DNA from: Rhizobium sp.
Lineage (GTDB): Bacteria; Pseudomonadota; Alphaproteobacteria; Rhizobiales; Rhizobiaceae
Assembly (NCBI GenBank): GCA_002796995.1
Contig: PEKW01000005.1
Coordinates: 448,892 to 512,891, forward strand
DNA length: 64,000 bases
Direction: 5' to 3'
Shown here: in pieces, positions 47,525 to 56,195 of the stretch
How the letters are laid out: every line of letters starts with the position of its first letter
Position numbering within the stretch: the first letter of the stretch is position 1
The notes under the pieces: generated by a model
What the model saw: only the letters and a program-made list of their open reading frames with translations
Databases searched by the model: none
What the model was told of the DNA's origin: nothing
Made by a program: the position numbers and the translations under genes

Positions 47525-48232
47525 CTACCAACTCACGGCGGAGGGCGGCAACCGCTCCGCATTGGTGGACGATTCCTCGATCCGGCCGTCGCGGAAGGAG
47601 AAGACGCGGTGGGAAATCTGGCGGATGGCCGCATTGTGGGTGATGATCGCCATCGTCGTATTGAACTCGGCATTGACCCGGCACAGCACGTCGAGCACGA
47701 GCACGCCGGTCTTGGAATCGAGCGCGCCCGTGGGTTCGTCGCAGAGCAGCACGTCGGGCCGCTTGACGATGGCGCGGGCGATCGCCACGCGCTGCTGCTC
47801 GCCGCCGGAAAGCTGCGCCGGAAAATGGTCCATGCGGTCCTTCAGCCCGACCATTTCCAGCGCCTCGCCGGGGTCCATGGGATTGCTGGCGATTTCCGTG
47901 ACGAGGGCGACATTCTCATAGGCCGTGAGGCTCGGGATGAGATTGTAGAACTGGAAGACGAAGCCGATATGGTCGCGACGGAACTGCGTGAGCTGCCGCT
48001 CGCTGAAGCCGGTGAGCTCATGGTCGGCGCAGCGCACCGTTCCCGCCGTCGCCCGGTCGAGACCGCCCATGATGTTGAGCAGGGTCGACTTGCCGCTGCC
48101 CGAGGGGCCGAGAAGCACGGCCATCTCGCCGCGCTCGAGGCTGAGATCGACGCCACGCAACGCCCAGACCTCGACATCGCCGGTGCGATAGGTCTTCGTA
48201 ACGCCCTGAACCTGGAAGAGAGGCTCTACCAT
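47525..48232 (-). CDS. MacB/LolD-type ABC ATPase
   Basis: A 235-residue ATPase: Walker [22 protein letters not shown]-loop [20 protein letters not shown], signature [15 protein letters not shown], Walker [17 protein letters not shown], switch [15 protein letters not shown]. The sequence fits the MacB/LolD/FtsE group that works with FtsX-like permeases by mechanotransmission rather than by classical transport. First gene of the operon with the permease (four bases away) and adaptor. An HWE-type kinase gene ends about 115 bases upstream on the same strand. Confidence 0.92.
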   Translation of the reverse strand: MVEPLFQVQGVTKTYRTGDVEVWALRGVDLSLERGEMAVLLGPSGSGKSTLLNIMGGLDRATAGTVRCADHELTGFSERQLTQFRRDHIGFVFQFYNLIPSLTAYENVALVTEIASNPMDPGEALEMVGLKDRMDHFPAQLSGGEQQRVAIARAIVKRPDVLLCDEPTGALDSKTGVLVLDVLCRVNAEFNTTMAIITHNAAIRQISHRVFSFRDGRIEESSTNAERLPPSAVSW

Positions 48233-48347
48233 CCTGCATCCTTGTCGAACTGGGCTGACGATAGAGTACGCCGTCGGGTCCGGCTTTGACCATTGTCAAA
48301 CCGCGGAAATGAGCAGCCGCCTTACCGGCGAAACGAGGCCGGCCGCG

Positions 48348-49532
48348 TTATGAGGAAACGTCAGGCGATGTGTCGAGCCGGCCGGCCAGCCGAAAGGTCA
48401 GCCCTGTCGGCTCGAAGCCCATGCGTCCCTCGCCGGAGAAGATCGCCGAGATGATCCGCTCTGTGAGCCGCGAGCCGAAGCCGCGCCGCTCGGGCGCAGT
48501 CACCGGCGGACCGCCGATCTCGACCCATTCGAAGGAAAATGCGCCGTTTTCTCCGACCGACCAGCGGATCTCGATCCGCCCTTCCGGCAACGACAGGGCG
48601 CCGTATTTGGTGGCGTTGGTCGCCAGTTCGTGAATGGCGAGCGAAAGCCCGAGCGCCTGCTGGGCGGTCAGGTAGATCGGCACGCCGGAGATGATGAAGC
48701 GGTCGTCCCTGTCGCGATGCGGCACCAGTGCCGCCGAAACGATCTCCTCGAAGCCGGCCGCCGAGCGCAGCGAGCCGGTGAGAATGTCCTGCGCCTTGGA
48801 CAGGGCGCCGATCCGCGCCGTCACGGTGGCGATCGCATCGGTGATCGATTCCGAGCCGCGCAGGGACTGGGTGACGATCGACTGCGTCATCGCCAGGGTG
48901 TTCTTCATGCGATGGACAAGCTCCTGGTTCAGCAGCTTCAGTTCGCTCTCATGGGCGGCACGTTCGCGGATATGCTCCTGCGCCCGCTCATAGGCCACCA
49001 GCAGGGCGGCGCGGTCCGCCACCGCCTGGGTCGTCTCAGTCACGATGTTGAGCAGGCCCTCGATCGCGCCGTCGTCGCCGTAGAGCGGGCTGTAGGAAAA
49101 AGTCCAGTAGGTCTCTTCCGGATAGCCGTTGCGCTGCATGGTGAGCGGCATGTCCTCCATCCAGGTCGCTTCGCCGGAGAGCGCGCTGCGCACGAAGGGC
49201 ACTACGTCATCCCACACATCGGCCCAGACCTCCTGGAACGGCCGTCCGAGCGCCTTGCCGGCTCGCTGGCCGAGCATCGGCACATAGGCGTCGTTGTAGA
49301 ACTTGAGGAGCTCGCGGCCCCACCAGAAGCACATCGGCTGTTTGGAGGAAAGCACAAGGCTGACCGTGGTCTTCAGCGAGATGGGCCAGCCCTCGATCGG
49401 TCCGAGGCTTGTCGCACCCCAGTCGAAGTGACGGATCTCCTCGCCGCTCGCGCCGCAACCGGTGAGGAAATCGCCGGACGGAACGGCCCGGGGTGACGCC
49501 GGCCAGGCCTCACTCGCATTCGAATACGCCAT
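48348..49532 (-). CDS. HWE-family sensor histidine kinase with N-terminal PAS domain
   Basis: A 394-residue soluble kinase. Residues about 35-170 are a PAS domain (WPISLKTTVSLVLSSKQPMC through WTFSYSPLYGDDGAIEGLLN). A phosphoacceptor helix LLNQELVHRMKNTLAMTQSI contains the HRMKNTLA motif typical of HWE kinases, followed by HELATNATKYGALSLPEGRI (N-box) and FEWVEIGGPPV with the WxE triad, then GFGSRLTERI. HWE kinases are common in Rhizobiales, often serve the general stress response or light sensing, and lack the usual F box. No response regulator is adjacent, and the PAS lacks an NCRFL flavin motif, so light sensing is not indicated. Confidence 0.93.
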   Translation of the reverse strand: MAYSNASEAWPASPRAVPSGDFLTGCGASGEEIRHFDWGATSLGPIEGWPISLKTTVSLVLSSKQPMCFWWGRELLKFYNDAYVPMLGQRAGKALGRPFQEVWADVWDDVVPFVRSALSGEATWMEDMPLTMQRNGYPEETYWTFSYSPLYGDDGAIEGLLNIVTETTQAVADRAALLVAYERAQEHIRERAAHESELKLLNQELVHRMKNTLAMTQSIVTQSLRGSESITDAIATVTARIGALSKAQDILTGSLRSAAGFEEIVSAALVPHRDRDDRFIISGVPIYLTAQQALGLSLAIHELATNATKYGALSLPEGRIEIRWSVGENGAFSFEWVEIGGPPVTAPERRGFGSRLTERIISAIFSGEGRMGFEPTGLTFRLAGRLDTSPDVSS

Positions 49533-49674
49533 ACAGCCGAAACTCCAATCCTGTCGCTGCGATTATTTCAGAACGGGACAGGCGTTGCAATTGGCGCTAG
49601 ACTGAACTTGCAAGGGAACAATGTTCCCGGCCGAAGCCTTTGGTGGATCTCAGCCTGTTGCCCTCGGAGGGACT

Positions 49675-50049
49675 ATGAAGCCCATTTTGTTTGCCGCCGT
49701 CTTGCTTGCCGCCCCGACCCTCGCCTATGCCCAATCGCCCGGTCTCGAAGACACCTGCGCCCTTGTTGCGCGCAACTTCGAGATGGTCAAGGCGGTCAAG
49801 GTGGGCATCGTGCAGAGCTTTCCGGAATTGAAACCGCCGGGCGTTCGCATGACCTATTCGACCAAGATGGACGCCGCGGAGGGCGACATCCAGGACACGA
49901 TCGAATGCGAATTCGAAACGGCATCCGCCCCGTTCAAGCTGGTCAAGTTCTGCCTCGGCAGCAGCACCTGCTACTCCGCCGACGAGAAGAATGCCGATCG
50001 CCTGCGCCGATTCGAGGAGGCTCAGTCGCTCCTCGCCAAGCCGAACTGA
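49675..50049 (+). CDS. Small periplasmic protein of unknown function
   Basis: A 124-residue protein with a Sec signal peptide ending AYA-QS (about residue 19). The mature part has four cysteines (TCALVARN, ECEFET, FCLGSSTCYS), compatible with two disulfides, and is about 100 residues of mixed character. I do not recognise a family. CGGAGG precedes ATG 49675. It is divergent from the HWE kinase gene and is followed by a hairpin before the convergent acyltransferase gene. Confidence 0.7.
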   Translation: MKPILFAAVLLAAPTLAYAQSPGLEDTCALVARNFEMVKAVKVGIVQSFPELKPPGVRMTYSTKMDAAEGDIQDTIECEFETASAPFKLVKFCLGSSTCYSADEKNADRLRRFEEAQSLLAKPN

Positions 50050-50068
50050 GGCGCACGAACCGCACACC

Positions 50069-50092
50069 GCCATCGGCCTTGCGGCCGGTGGC
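50069..50092. terminator. Hairpin between convergent genes
   Basis: Ten-base arms GCCATCGGCC and GGCCGGTGGC (one G-T pair) close a four-base loop between the small periplasmic protein gene (+) and the acyltransferase gene (-). There is no T run. Confidence 0.45.
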
Positions 50093-50106
50093 CCCGACTG
50101 GCCGCC

Positions 50107-50787
50107 TCATTCGCGCCAGGCATTCATCTCAGCGGCGGAAAAGACCTTCTTGCGGCTCCTGTTCCAGGTGACGCCGCGCTTGGCAATCCTCGCGGGCACG
50201 CCGACGATAACGACCCCTTCCTCGTCGAACGCCGCGTTGACGAAGGCCATGGCGCCGACGATGCTGTCCGAGGCGATACTCGATCCCTTGTTGATCACCG
50301 CGCCGACACCCACCCATACGTGATCGCCGATAGTGACCGACGCCGGCGTATTGAGGCGCTTGCCCGTCCGGCGATCGATCACCGAATGCGCATCGGTCGT
50401 GCGGATTTCGATGTCACGCGAGAGCATGCACCAACGCCCGATCCTGACGCTGGCGCCTTCCTGGCACAGGATATAGACGCTGTTGCTGGTCGAATGGTCG
50501 CCGAACACCACGGTCTGGCCGTGGTCCTTGACGACGATCTTTCCGCGGAAGTGGCAGTTCTCGCCGATTACCACCGTGTTCCGGGTGCCCTGGATCTCGA
50601 TCGAGCCGTCGAAACGGGTTCCCCGGCCGATTGTCACCGTGTTGCCGGTGCCCCGCTTGACGACCACACGCCCCTTGAGCGAGGCAGCACCCTTGTCCTC
50701 GAAACTGTTTCCCTCCGGCATGTCGAGCAGAAAGAACCAGCGCGCCCGGATGTAGCGGACGGCCCGCAAGACGTATGACAGCTTCAT
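50107..50787 (-). CDS. Hexapeptide-repeat (left-handed beta-helix) acyltransferase
   Basis: A 226-residue protein. After a basic N-terminal helix (VLRAVRYIRARWFFLLDMPE) come successive hexapeptide turns (VTIGRGTRFDGSIEIQG; TVVIGENCHFRGKIVVKD; VRIGRWCMLSRDIEIRTTDA) and the O-acetyltransferase end VTIGDHVWVGVGAVINKGSS followed by VIVGVPARI. The histidine in RTTDAHSVID is a plausible catalytic base. Such enzymes acetylate sugars of polysaccharides or glycoconjugates. It begins 33 bases after the type I secretion adaptor gene on the same strand, so it probably belongs to that operon, an unusual partnership. Confidence 0.88.
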   Translation of the reverse strand: MKLSYVLRAVRYIRARWFFLLDMPEGNSFEDKGAASLKGRVVVKRGTGNTVTIGRGTRFDGSIEIQGTRNTVVIGENCHFRGKIVVKDHGQTVVFGDHSTSNSVYILCQEGASVRIGRWCMLSRDIEIRTTDAHSVIDRRTGKRLNTPASVTIGDHVWVGVGAVINKGSSIASDSIVGAMAFVNAAFDEEGVVIVGVPARIAKRGVTWNRSRKKVFSAAEMNAWRE

Positions 50788-50820
50788 TGAACCCCTCCCC
50801 CGACGGCCTTGTCTTCCGGC

Positions 50821-52134
50821 TCATTCCTCCCGCATGGCGCGGGCGGCATGGTCGGTGATCGGCTTCAGGAGCCAGGACAGCACGTTGCGCTCGCCGGTGC
50901 GCACAAAAGCCTCCGCCGGCATGCCGGGCACCAGTTCCAGGCCGGCATGCTGGGCGACATCCGCCTTGTCGACGGCGATATCGGCCCGGTAGAAGGCCGC
51001 GCCGGTGCGCTCGTCGACTTCCAGGTCCGCGGAGATGCGGATCAGCTTGCCGTCGAATTCCGGCGTCGTGTTGCGGTTGAAGGCGGTGAACCGCACGGTG
51101 GCGGGTTGCCCGACCAGCAACTGGTCGACATCGTCCGGCCGCACCTGTGCCTGCACCACGAGGTCGGCCTCACGCGGCACGATCTCCATCAGCGCCTCGG
51201 CCGGCGATACCACGCCGCCCGTGGTGTGGACCATGAGCTTGTGCACCACGCCGGCAACCGGCGCGCGGATATCGACCCGCTGCAGGTCCTCGACCAGGGC
51301 GATTTCCTCGCTGCGCATCTCGCCCTCCCGGGTCTCAAGGTCGCGCAGTTCCGTCGACACTTCGGCCCGCATGGCCTGGTCGATCTGGATTTTTTGCAAG
51401 CCGATCTCCTCGATGCGGGCCTTGGTCGCGGCGATCTGCGCCTTGAGTTGACCGAACTCGCCGTTCAGCCGCACGGCCTCGCGCTTCAGCGCTAGCACCT
51501 GGCTGAGTGAAGTCAGGTTCTTGGCGTAGAGCGCATCCTGGGCCACCGCCTCCTCGGCGATGAGGGCGATCTCGTCCTCCTTCGCCTTGACCTGCACGGC
51601 AAGCCCTTCGACCTGCTCGTCGAGCTGCGTCACCTGGCCGTCGAGGCGTTCCTTCTGACCCTGGCGTTCGGCGAGGCGGTCGGCGAAGAGCCGCCGCTCC
51701 GCCTGCATGATCGCGTCGCGGCCTTCCGGCGGCAGGCGCTCGACAAGGGCTTGCGGCACATCGACCTGGCGCGCGTCGCCGAGTTCGGCCAGCAGCCGCG
51801 CCTTGCGGGCATAGAGCTGGTCGAGCGCCGCCTTGGTGGCGTCGAGCTTGGCGCGGGTGACCGTGTCGTCGAGCTTGATGAGGATCTGTCCCGCCTCGAC
51901 GGCGCGTCCCTCGGCCACCATCAATTCGCCGACCACGCCACCCTTGGGATGCTGGACCTTCTTGACGCTGCCCTCGACCACGAGGTGACCGGAGGCGATG
52001 ACCGCACCCGACAGGCTGGTGGTCATGGCCCAGCCGCCGGCCGCAGTGAGGAACAGCACGGTCGCCAGCAGGCCGGCGACGAGGTGGCGGTCGAGCGACA
52101 GGCCAAGGACCTTCTGGCGCGGAACGGACATCAT
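50821..52134 (-). CDS. Type I secretion membrane-fusion protein (HlyD/PrtE family)
   Basis: A 437-residue adaptor with one N-terminal membrane helix (residues about 18-38). It has the HlyD pattern: GAVIASGHLVVEGSVKKVQH and KGGVVGELMVAEGRAVEAGQ as first lipoyl half, a long coiled-coil region (about 95-290, rich in Glu/Gln/Leu) and DIRAPVAGVVHKLMVHTTGG as second half, then VVQAQVRPDDVDQLLVGQPA and a beta-barrel end. Its start overlaps the stop of the ABC gene (ATGA). Together they form an inner-membrane type I export pair of the PrtDE/LapBC kind. No RTX substrate or outer-membrane channel gene is in the window. Confidence 0.93.
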   Translation of the reverse strand: MMSVPRQKVLGLSLDRHLVAGLLATVLFLTAAGGWAMTTSLSGAVIASGHLVVEGSVKKVQHPKGGVVGELMVAEGRAVEAGQILIKLDDTVTRAKLDATKAALDQLYARKARLLAELGDARQVDVPQALVERLPPEGRDAIMQAERRLFADRLAERQGQKERLDGQVTQLDEQVEGLAVQVKAKEDEIALIAEEAVAQDALYAKNLTSLSQVLALKREAVRLNGEFGQLKAQIAATKARIEEIGLQKIQIDQAMRAEVSTELRDLETREGEMRSEEIALVEDLQRVDIRAPVAGVVHKLMVHTTGGVVSPAEALMEIVPREADLVVQAQVRPDDVDQLLVGQPATVRFTAFNRNTTPEFDGKLIRISADLEVDERTGAAFYRADIAVDKADVAQHAGLELVPGMPAEAFVRTGERNVLSWLLKPITDHAARAMREE

Positions 52135-53882
52135 GCCTGGCCCTCGTTCTCGATCACGGTGAGAGCGCGCGGCGTCGCGGGCGGGCGTTGGGGCGTCGGC
52201 GGTGCCTGGCGCGCCTGCGCCAGGGCTTTCAGGATTTCGTCGCGCGGCCCGAAGGCCTTGACCGCCCCTTGGTCCATGATCAGCAGGCGGTCGAGCACGG
52301 CCAGCACGCTGTCGCGATGGGCGACGACGACGGCAATGCCGCCGCGGGCCTTGACGCCGCGCAGCGCCGCGGCCAGCGCCTGCTCACCCTCGGCGTCGAG
52401 ATTGGAATTGGGCTCGTCGAGCACGACGAGGAAGGGATCGCCATAAAGCGCGCGGGCCAGCGCAACGCGCTGGCGCTGGCCGGCGGACAGCGTCTCGCCC
52501 CCCGCGCCGAGCCGCGTCTCGTAACCGTCGGGCAGGCTGACGATCATGTCATGGGCTCCGGCCGCTTTCGCCGCGGCAACGATCGCCGCATGGTCGGCGT
52601 CGCGGTCGAGCCTGGCGATGTTCTCTGCGATCGTGCCGGTGAAGAAGTCCGACTGCTGCGGCATGTAGCCGACATGCCGGCTGCGTGCTTCCGCCGACCA
52701 CTGGTCGAGGCTCGCCCCGTCGAGGCAGACCTTGCCGCGCAGCACCGGCCAGGCGCCGGTGAGGGCCCGCACCAGCGAGGATTTCCCCGAGGCGCTCGGG
52801 CCGATGATGCCGAGCACCGTACCGGCCTCCAGCCGGAAGCTGACATTCTGCACCGTGATCCTCTGCGCGCCCCCGGGCGGCCCGACATAGACGCCCTCGA
52901 CGCTGAGGCTGCGGCTCGGGGCCGGAAGCGCCGTGCGTGCCTCTTCCGCCGGAAACGCGGCAAACGCCCGGTTGAGGCGCTTCCACGCCTGCTGCGCCGA
53001 CAGGAGCCCACGCCAGTTGGCGACCAGCTGCTCGACCGGCGCCAGCGCCCGAGCAACGATGATCGACCCGGCGATGATGGCGCCGCCACTCAGGCTCCCC
53101 TCGACCACGAGATAGGCGCCGAGCCCGAGCGAGGCCGACTGCACCACCTGGCGGATCGTCTTGGAAAGCCCGGAATAAAGCCCGGCAATGTCGCCGGTGC
53201 GGCGCTGCGCTTCCGAGGCGACGTCGGCCGTTTCATTCCAGCGGGCAGCGGCCCGCGAATGCATGCCGAGCGCCACGAGGATTTCGGCATTGCGGCTGGC
53301 GTCCTCGCCGACCGCGTTGCGGCTGGAAAGCTGGGCCGACTGTTCCAGGGTCGGCTTGCGGGTCTGCCAGCTGGCGGCGAAGTTGAGCAGCAGAAGCAGG
53401 ACGAGCGTGCCCGTCGCCAGCCAGCCGATGGCCGGATGCAGGAAGAAGCAGGCGACCAGATAGACCGGCAGCCATGGCAGGTCGAAGAAAGTGACGGGCC
53501 CGGGGCCGGCGAGGAACAGGCGGATCTGGTCGAGATCCTGGGCGGGCTTCAAAATGTCGCCGCCGAGCTTCAGTTTCAGCGGCCCGCCGGCGATGACGGC
53601 AAAGACGCGGTCGGTCAGATTGGCATCGACGATGCCGGCGAAGCGCGCCAGAATGCGCGTGCGCAGCACGTCGAGCAGGCCGGAGAAGACGAACAGCAAA
53701 AGCGCGAACACGGAAAGGGCAATGAGCGTCGGCACGCTCCTCGACGGGATCACCCGGTCATAGACCTGCAGCATGAAGAACGGGCCGGTCAAACCCAGCA
53801 CGTTGAGCACAAGGCTGATGATGGCCGTACCGATTAGCGCTCGGCGCATGAAAACTCCGTGGTTCAAGGCGGCCCGCCACAT
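52131..53882 (-). CDS. Type I secretion ABC permease/ATPase (PrtD/RaxB-like family)
   Basis: A 583-residue exporter half-molecule. The membrane domain (about 12-300) opens with LNVLGLTGPFFMLQVYDRVI followed by PSRSVPT, diagnostic of the PrtD family; the ATPase domain (about 330-560) has Walker A IIGPSASGKSSLVRAL, signature LSAGQRQRVALARALYGDPF and Walker B LVVLDEPNSNLD. It lacks an N-terminal C39 peptidase, so the exported protein should carry a C-terminal uncleaved signal. First gene of the operon with the adaptor (overlapping) and a hexapeptide acyltransferase. Divergent from the AcoR-like gene. The start at 53882 fits the family N-terminus although its ribosome-binding site is weak. Confidence 0.93.
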   Translation of the reverse strand: MWRAALNHGVFMRRALIGTAIISLVLNVLGLTGPFFMLQVYDRVIPSRSVPTLIALSVFALLLFVFSGLLDVLRTRILARFAGIVDANLTDRVFAVIAGGPLKLKLGGDILKPAQDLDQIRLFLAGPGPVTFFDLPWLPVYLVACFFLHPAIGWLATGTLVLLLLLNFAASWQTRKPTLEQSAQLSSRNAVGEDASRNAEILVALGMHSRAAARWNETADVASEAQRRTGDIAGLYSGLSKTIRQVVQSASLGLGAYLVVEGSLSGGAIIAGSIIVARALAPVEQLVANWRGLLSAQQAWKRLNRAFAAFPAEEARTALPAPSRSLSVEGVYVGPPGGAQRITVQNVSFRLEAGTVLGIIGPSASGKSSLVRALTGAWPVLRGKVCLDGASLDQWSAEARSRHVGYMPQQSDFFTGTIAENIARLDRDADHAAIVAAAKAAGAHDMIVSLPDGYETRLGAGGETLSAGQRQRVALARALYGDPFLVVLDEPNSNLDAEGEQALAAALRGVKARGGIAVVVAHRDSVLAVLDRLLIMDQGAVKAFGPRDEILKALAQARQAPPTPQRPPATPRALTVIENEGQA

Positions 53883-54145
53883 CCGACGAACAACCGACCT
53901 TAGTCAATCCCATGTTGGTGCGGCAGGCGATTTTTTGCAACCGCTCGCCCCTTCCGGACGGGATGGCGGAGGATGCTGCCCGTCATCCGGCAAAGTCCGG
54001 GCGCGAACTGGCGGAATTCGCAGGGCACGTCTCATAAGCGTTACGCATGGCGGTCGGAATGCACCGAAGGATTAGGCAGCCCGGGCAATTGCGGCTATGA
54101 TCCACCGGGAGATCACGGGAGGCGGCCACGAGAGCCGGTGATTTG

Positions 54146-56032
54146 ATGGGTTTTGCAGATCACGTTAAGGAAATCGAGCGGGTCGGCCAGGGCAGCAACA
54201 CCGGTCGCGACGCCATCGTCGTGGAATCCTGGCGGCGCTGCCTCGACACCTACCAGCTCGATCCGGCGCAGGCGCGCGAGGCGGTCATCGTCTCGCAGAC
54301 GCGGCTGCGCGAACATCGCCAGCAGGCGGAAGACCTCGTGCACATCGCCCGCTCTGGCCTGGAGCGGCTCTACCGGCAGGTCGCCGAGCAGAACTATGTG
54401 CTGCTGCTCTCCGACCGCGAAGGCGTCACTGTCGAATTCCTCGGCGATCCCTCCTTCAACAACAATCTGCGCAAGGCAGGCCTCTATCTCGGCTCCGATT
54501 GGGCCGAGCCACTCGCCGGCACCTGCGCCGTCGGCGCCTGCATCGCCACTGGCGAGGCGCTGACCATCCACCAGACCGACCATTTCGACATCACGCATAC
54601 GCCGCTCTCCTGCACCGCCGCGCCGATCTATGACACGCAAGGCGCCCTGGCCGCCGTGCTGGACATCTCGCTCCTGAGTTCGCCGATCCTGAAGGCCAGC
54701 CAGAACATGGCGCGCCATCTCGTCTCTTCCACGGTGCGGCGCATCGAGCTCGCCAACCTCATGGCCAACAGCCGCCACGATCTGGTACTGCGCTTTGCCG
54801 GCGCGCCGGAATTCCTGGACGTCGATCCGGAAGCGGCGATCTCCGTCGACGGCTCCGGCCGCATCACCGGCATGACCCATGGCGGCGCGCGGCTTCTTGC
54901 GGCCTCGCGCGGCCTCGACTGGCGCAGGCCCGAGCTTCTGATCGCACAACCGGTCACCGACTTCTTCGAGGCGGGGCTGGACGAACTCGCATCGCTTACC
55001 CGCGCCAGCCTGCCGCAGGACCGGCGGATCGCCGTGCGCGACGGGTCCACCCTCTTTGCCCATGCCATCGAGCCGCAGCAGCGCACGGTGAGCGTGCCCG
55101 TTGCGCGTCCGTCCCGCCAAGCGCCGGCGATGAGCAGCCTGGGCGGCAATGTCCCGGCCGTCGACGAACTGAGGCGCAAGGTGACGAAACTCGCACCGAG
55201 CCGGCTGCCGATCCTCATCCAGGGCGAGACCGGAACGGGCAAGGAATATCTGGCCCGCATCGTGCACACGGTGAGCGGGCTCTCCGGCCGCTTCGTTGCG
55301 GTCAATTGCGCGGCCATCCCCGAACAGCTGATCGAGAGCGAATTGTTCGGCCATGCGCCGGGAGCCTTTACCGGCGCGCTCGCGAAGGGCCGCAAGGGGC
55401 TGGTTGAAGAGGCGCAGGGCGGAACCCTGTTCCTCGACGAGATCGGCGACATGCCCTACGCCGCGCAAAGCCGGCTGCTCCGGGTTCTGGCCGAAGGCGA
55501 AGTCCTGCCCGTGGGCGGCTCGGTTGCCCGAAGGGTCGATTTCCGCGTGCTTTCGGCGTCGCATCGGGCGCTTAACGACATGGTCGCGGCCGGCACGTTC
55601 CGCGAAGACCTCTATTACCGGCTGAACGCCGCGGTGCTTTCGCTGCCACCGCTCTGCGAGCGCGAGGACCTGCCCTGGCTGCTCGAACGGCTACTCGAAA
55701 AGCATGGCACGGGGGGCCGGCCTCTCAGGCTTTCGAGCGCCGCCAGACTGCTCATCCACAACTATCCCTGGCCGGGCAATATCCGCGAGCTGGACAATGC
55801 GATCGCCTTTGCCGCGGCGCTCTGTGACGACGGTGTGGTCGAGGTGGCGGACCTGCCGGAGCAGCTGTCGGGCATGACGTCGATCCTCGGCGACGACAGC
55901 ACTCAGGCCGACCTCAGGGCGGTGCTCACGGCTTGCAAGGGCAACGTATCCGAAGCCGCGCGCCGCCTCGGCATCGATCGCACGACCTTGCATCGCCGCA
56001 TGAGACGGCTCGGCATAGACCGTCCGCATTGA
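54146..56032 (+). CDS. AcoR-like sigma-54-dependent transcriptional activator
   Basis: A 628-residue enhancer-binding protein. Residues about 60-210 are a GAF-type sensor (DREGVTVEFLGDPSFNNNLR and SDWAEPLAGTCAVGACIATG), followed by a central linker; the AAA+ domain (about 320-550) has Walker A LIQGETGTGKEYLARI, the sigma-54 contact loop ELFGHAPGAFTGALAKGRKG, Walker B GGTLFLDEIGDMPYAAQSRL and the arginine-finger region; a Fis-type HTH ends the protein (ACKGNVSEAARRLGIDRTTL). The GxAGTxAV-like stretch and layout match AcoR, which responds to acetoin. The butanediol-type dehydrogenase gene downstream, with a sigma-54 promoter, supports that family assignment; the actual inducer is not proven. 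Confidence 0.92.
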   Translation: MGFADHVKEIERVGQGSNTGRDAIVVESWRRCLDTYQLDPAQAREAVIVSQTRLREHRQQAEDLVHIARSGLERLYRQVAEQNYVLLLSDREGVTVEFLGDPSFNNNLRKAGLYLGSDWAEPLAGTCAVGACIATGEALTIHQTDHFDITHTPLSCTAAPIYDTQGALAAVLDISLLSSPILKASQNMARHLVSSTVRRIELANLMANSRHDLVLRFAGAPEFLDVDPEAAISVDGSGRITGMTHGGARLLAASRGLDWRRPELLIAQPVTDFFEAGLDELASLTRASLPQDRRIAVRDGSTLFAHAIEPQQRTVSVPVARPSRQAPAMSSLGGNVPAVDELRRKVTKLAPSRLPILIQGETGTGKEYLARIVHTVSGLSGRFVAVNCAAIPEQLIESELFGHAPGAFTGALAKGRKGLVEEAQGGTLFLDEIGDMPYAAQSRLLRVLAEGEVLPVGGSVARRVDFRVLSASHRALNDMVAAGTFREDLYYRLNAAVLSLPPLCEREDLPWLLERLLEKHGTGGRPLRLSSAARLLIHNYPWPGNIRELDNAIAFAAALCDDGVVEVADLPEQLSGMTSILGDDSTQADLRAVLTACKGNVSEAARRLGIDRTTLHRRMRRLGIDRPH

Positions 56033-56049
56033 GCGCCACACTGCGGCAT

Positions 56050-56080
56050 GTGCCACAGCTGTCGCGCCACAGCTGTGGCG
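56050..56080 (+). promoter_or_regulatory. Probable upstream activating sites for the AcoR-like protein
   Basis: A perfect 14-base palindrome GCCACAGCTGTGGC (56066-56079) is preceded 14 bases upstream by a degenerate copy, GCCACAGCTGTCGC (56052-56065). Both lie 65-92 bases before the -24 element, the usual distance for sigma-54 enhancer sites, immediately after the activator gene. Confidence 0.75.
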
Positions 56081-56143
56081 TGTAACGCCGCCGCCGGCGC
56101 GAAAAGCCGAAGCATTTCAGTCCTCAGCGCCGGCGCGCGCCGC

Positions 56144-56159
56144 TGGCATGGGCATTGCT
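56144..56159 (+). promoter_or_regulatory. Sigma-54 (-24/-12) promoter
   Basis: TGGCATGGGCATTGCT matches the consensus TGGCAC-N5-TTGCW, with GG and GC separated by the invariant ten bases. It lies 37 bases before the dehydrogenase start, downstream of the paired palindromes. This is the best promoter match in the window. Confidence 0.85.
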
Positions 56160-56195
56160 CCCCTCCTGTTGTCAAAGGCAGCCAATGGAGGAAAC

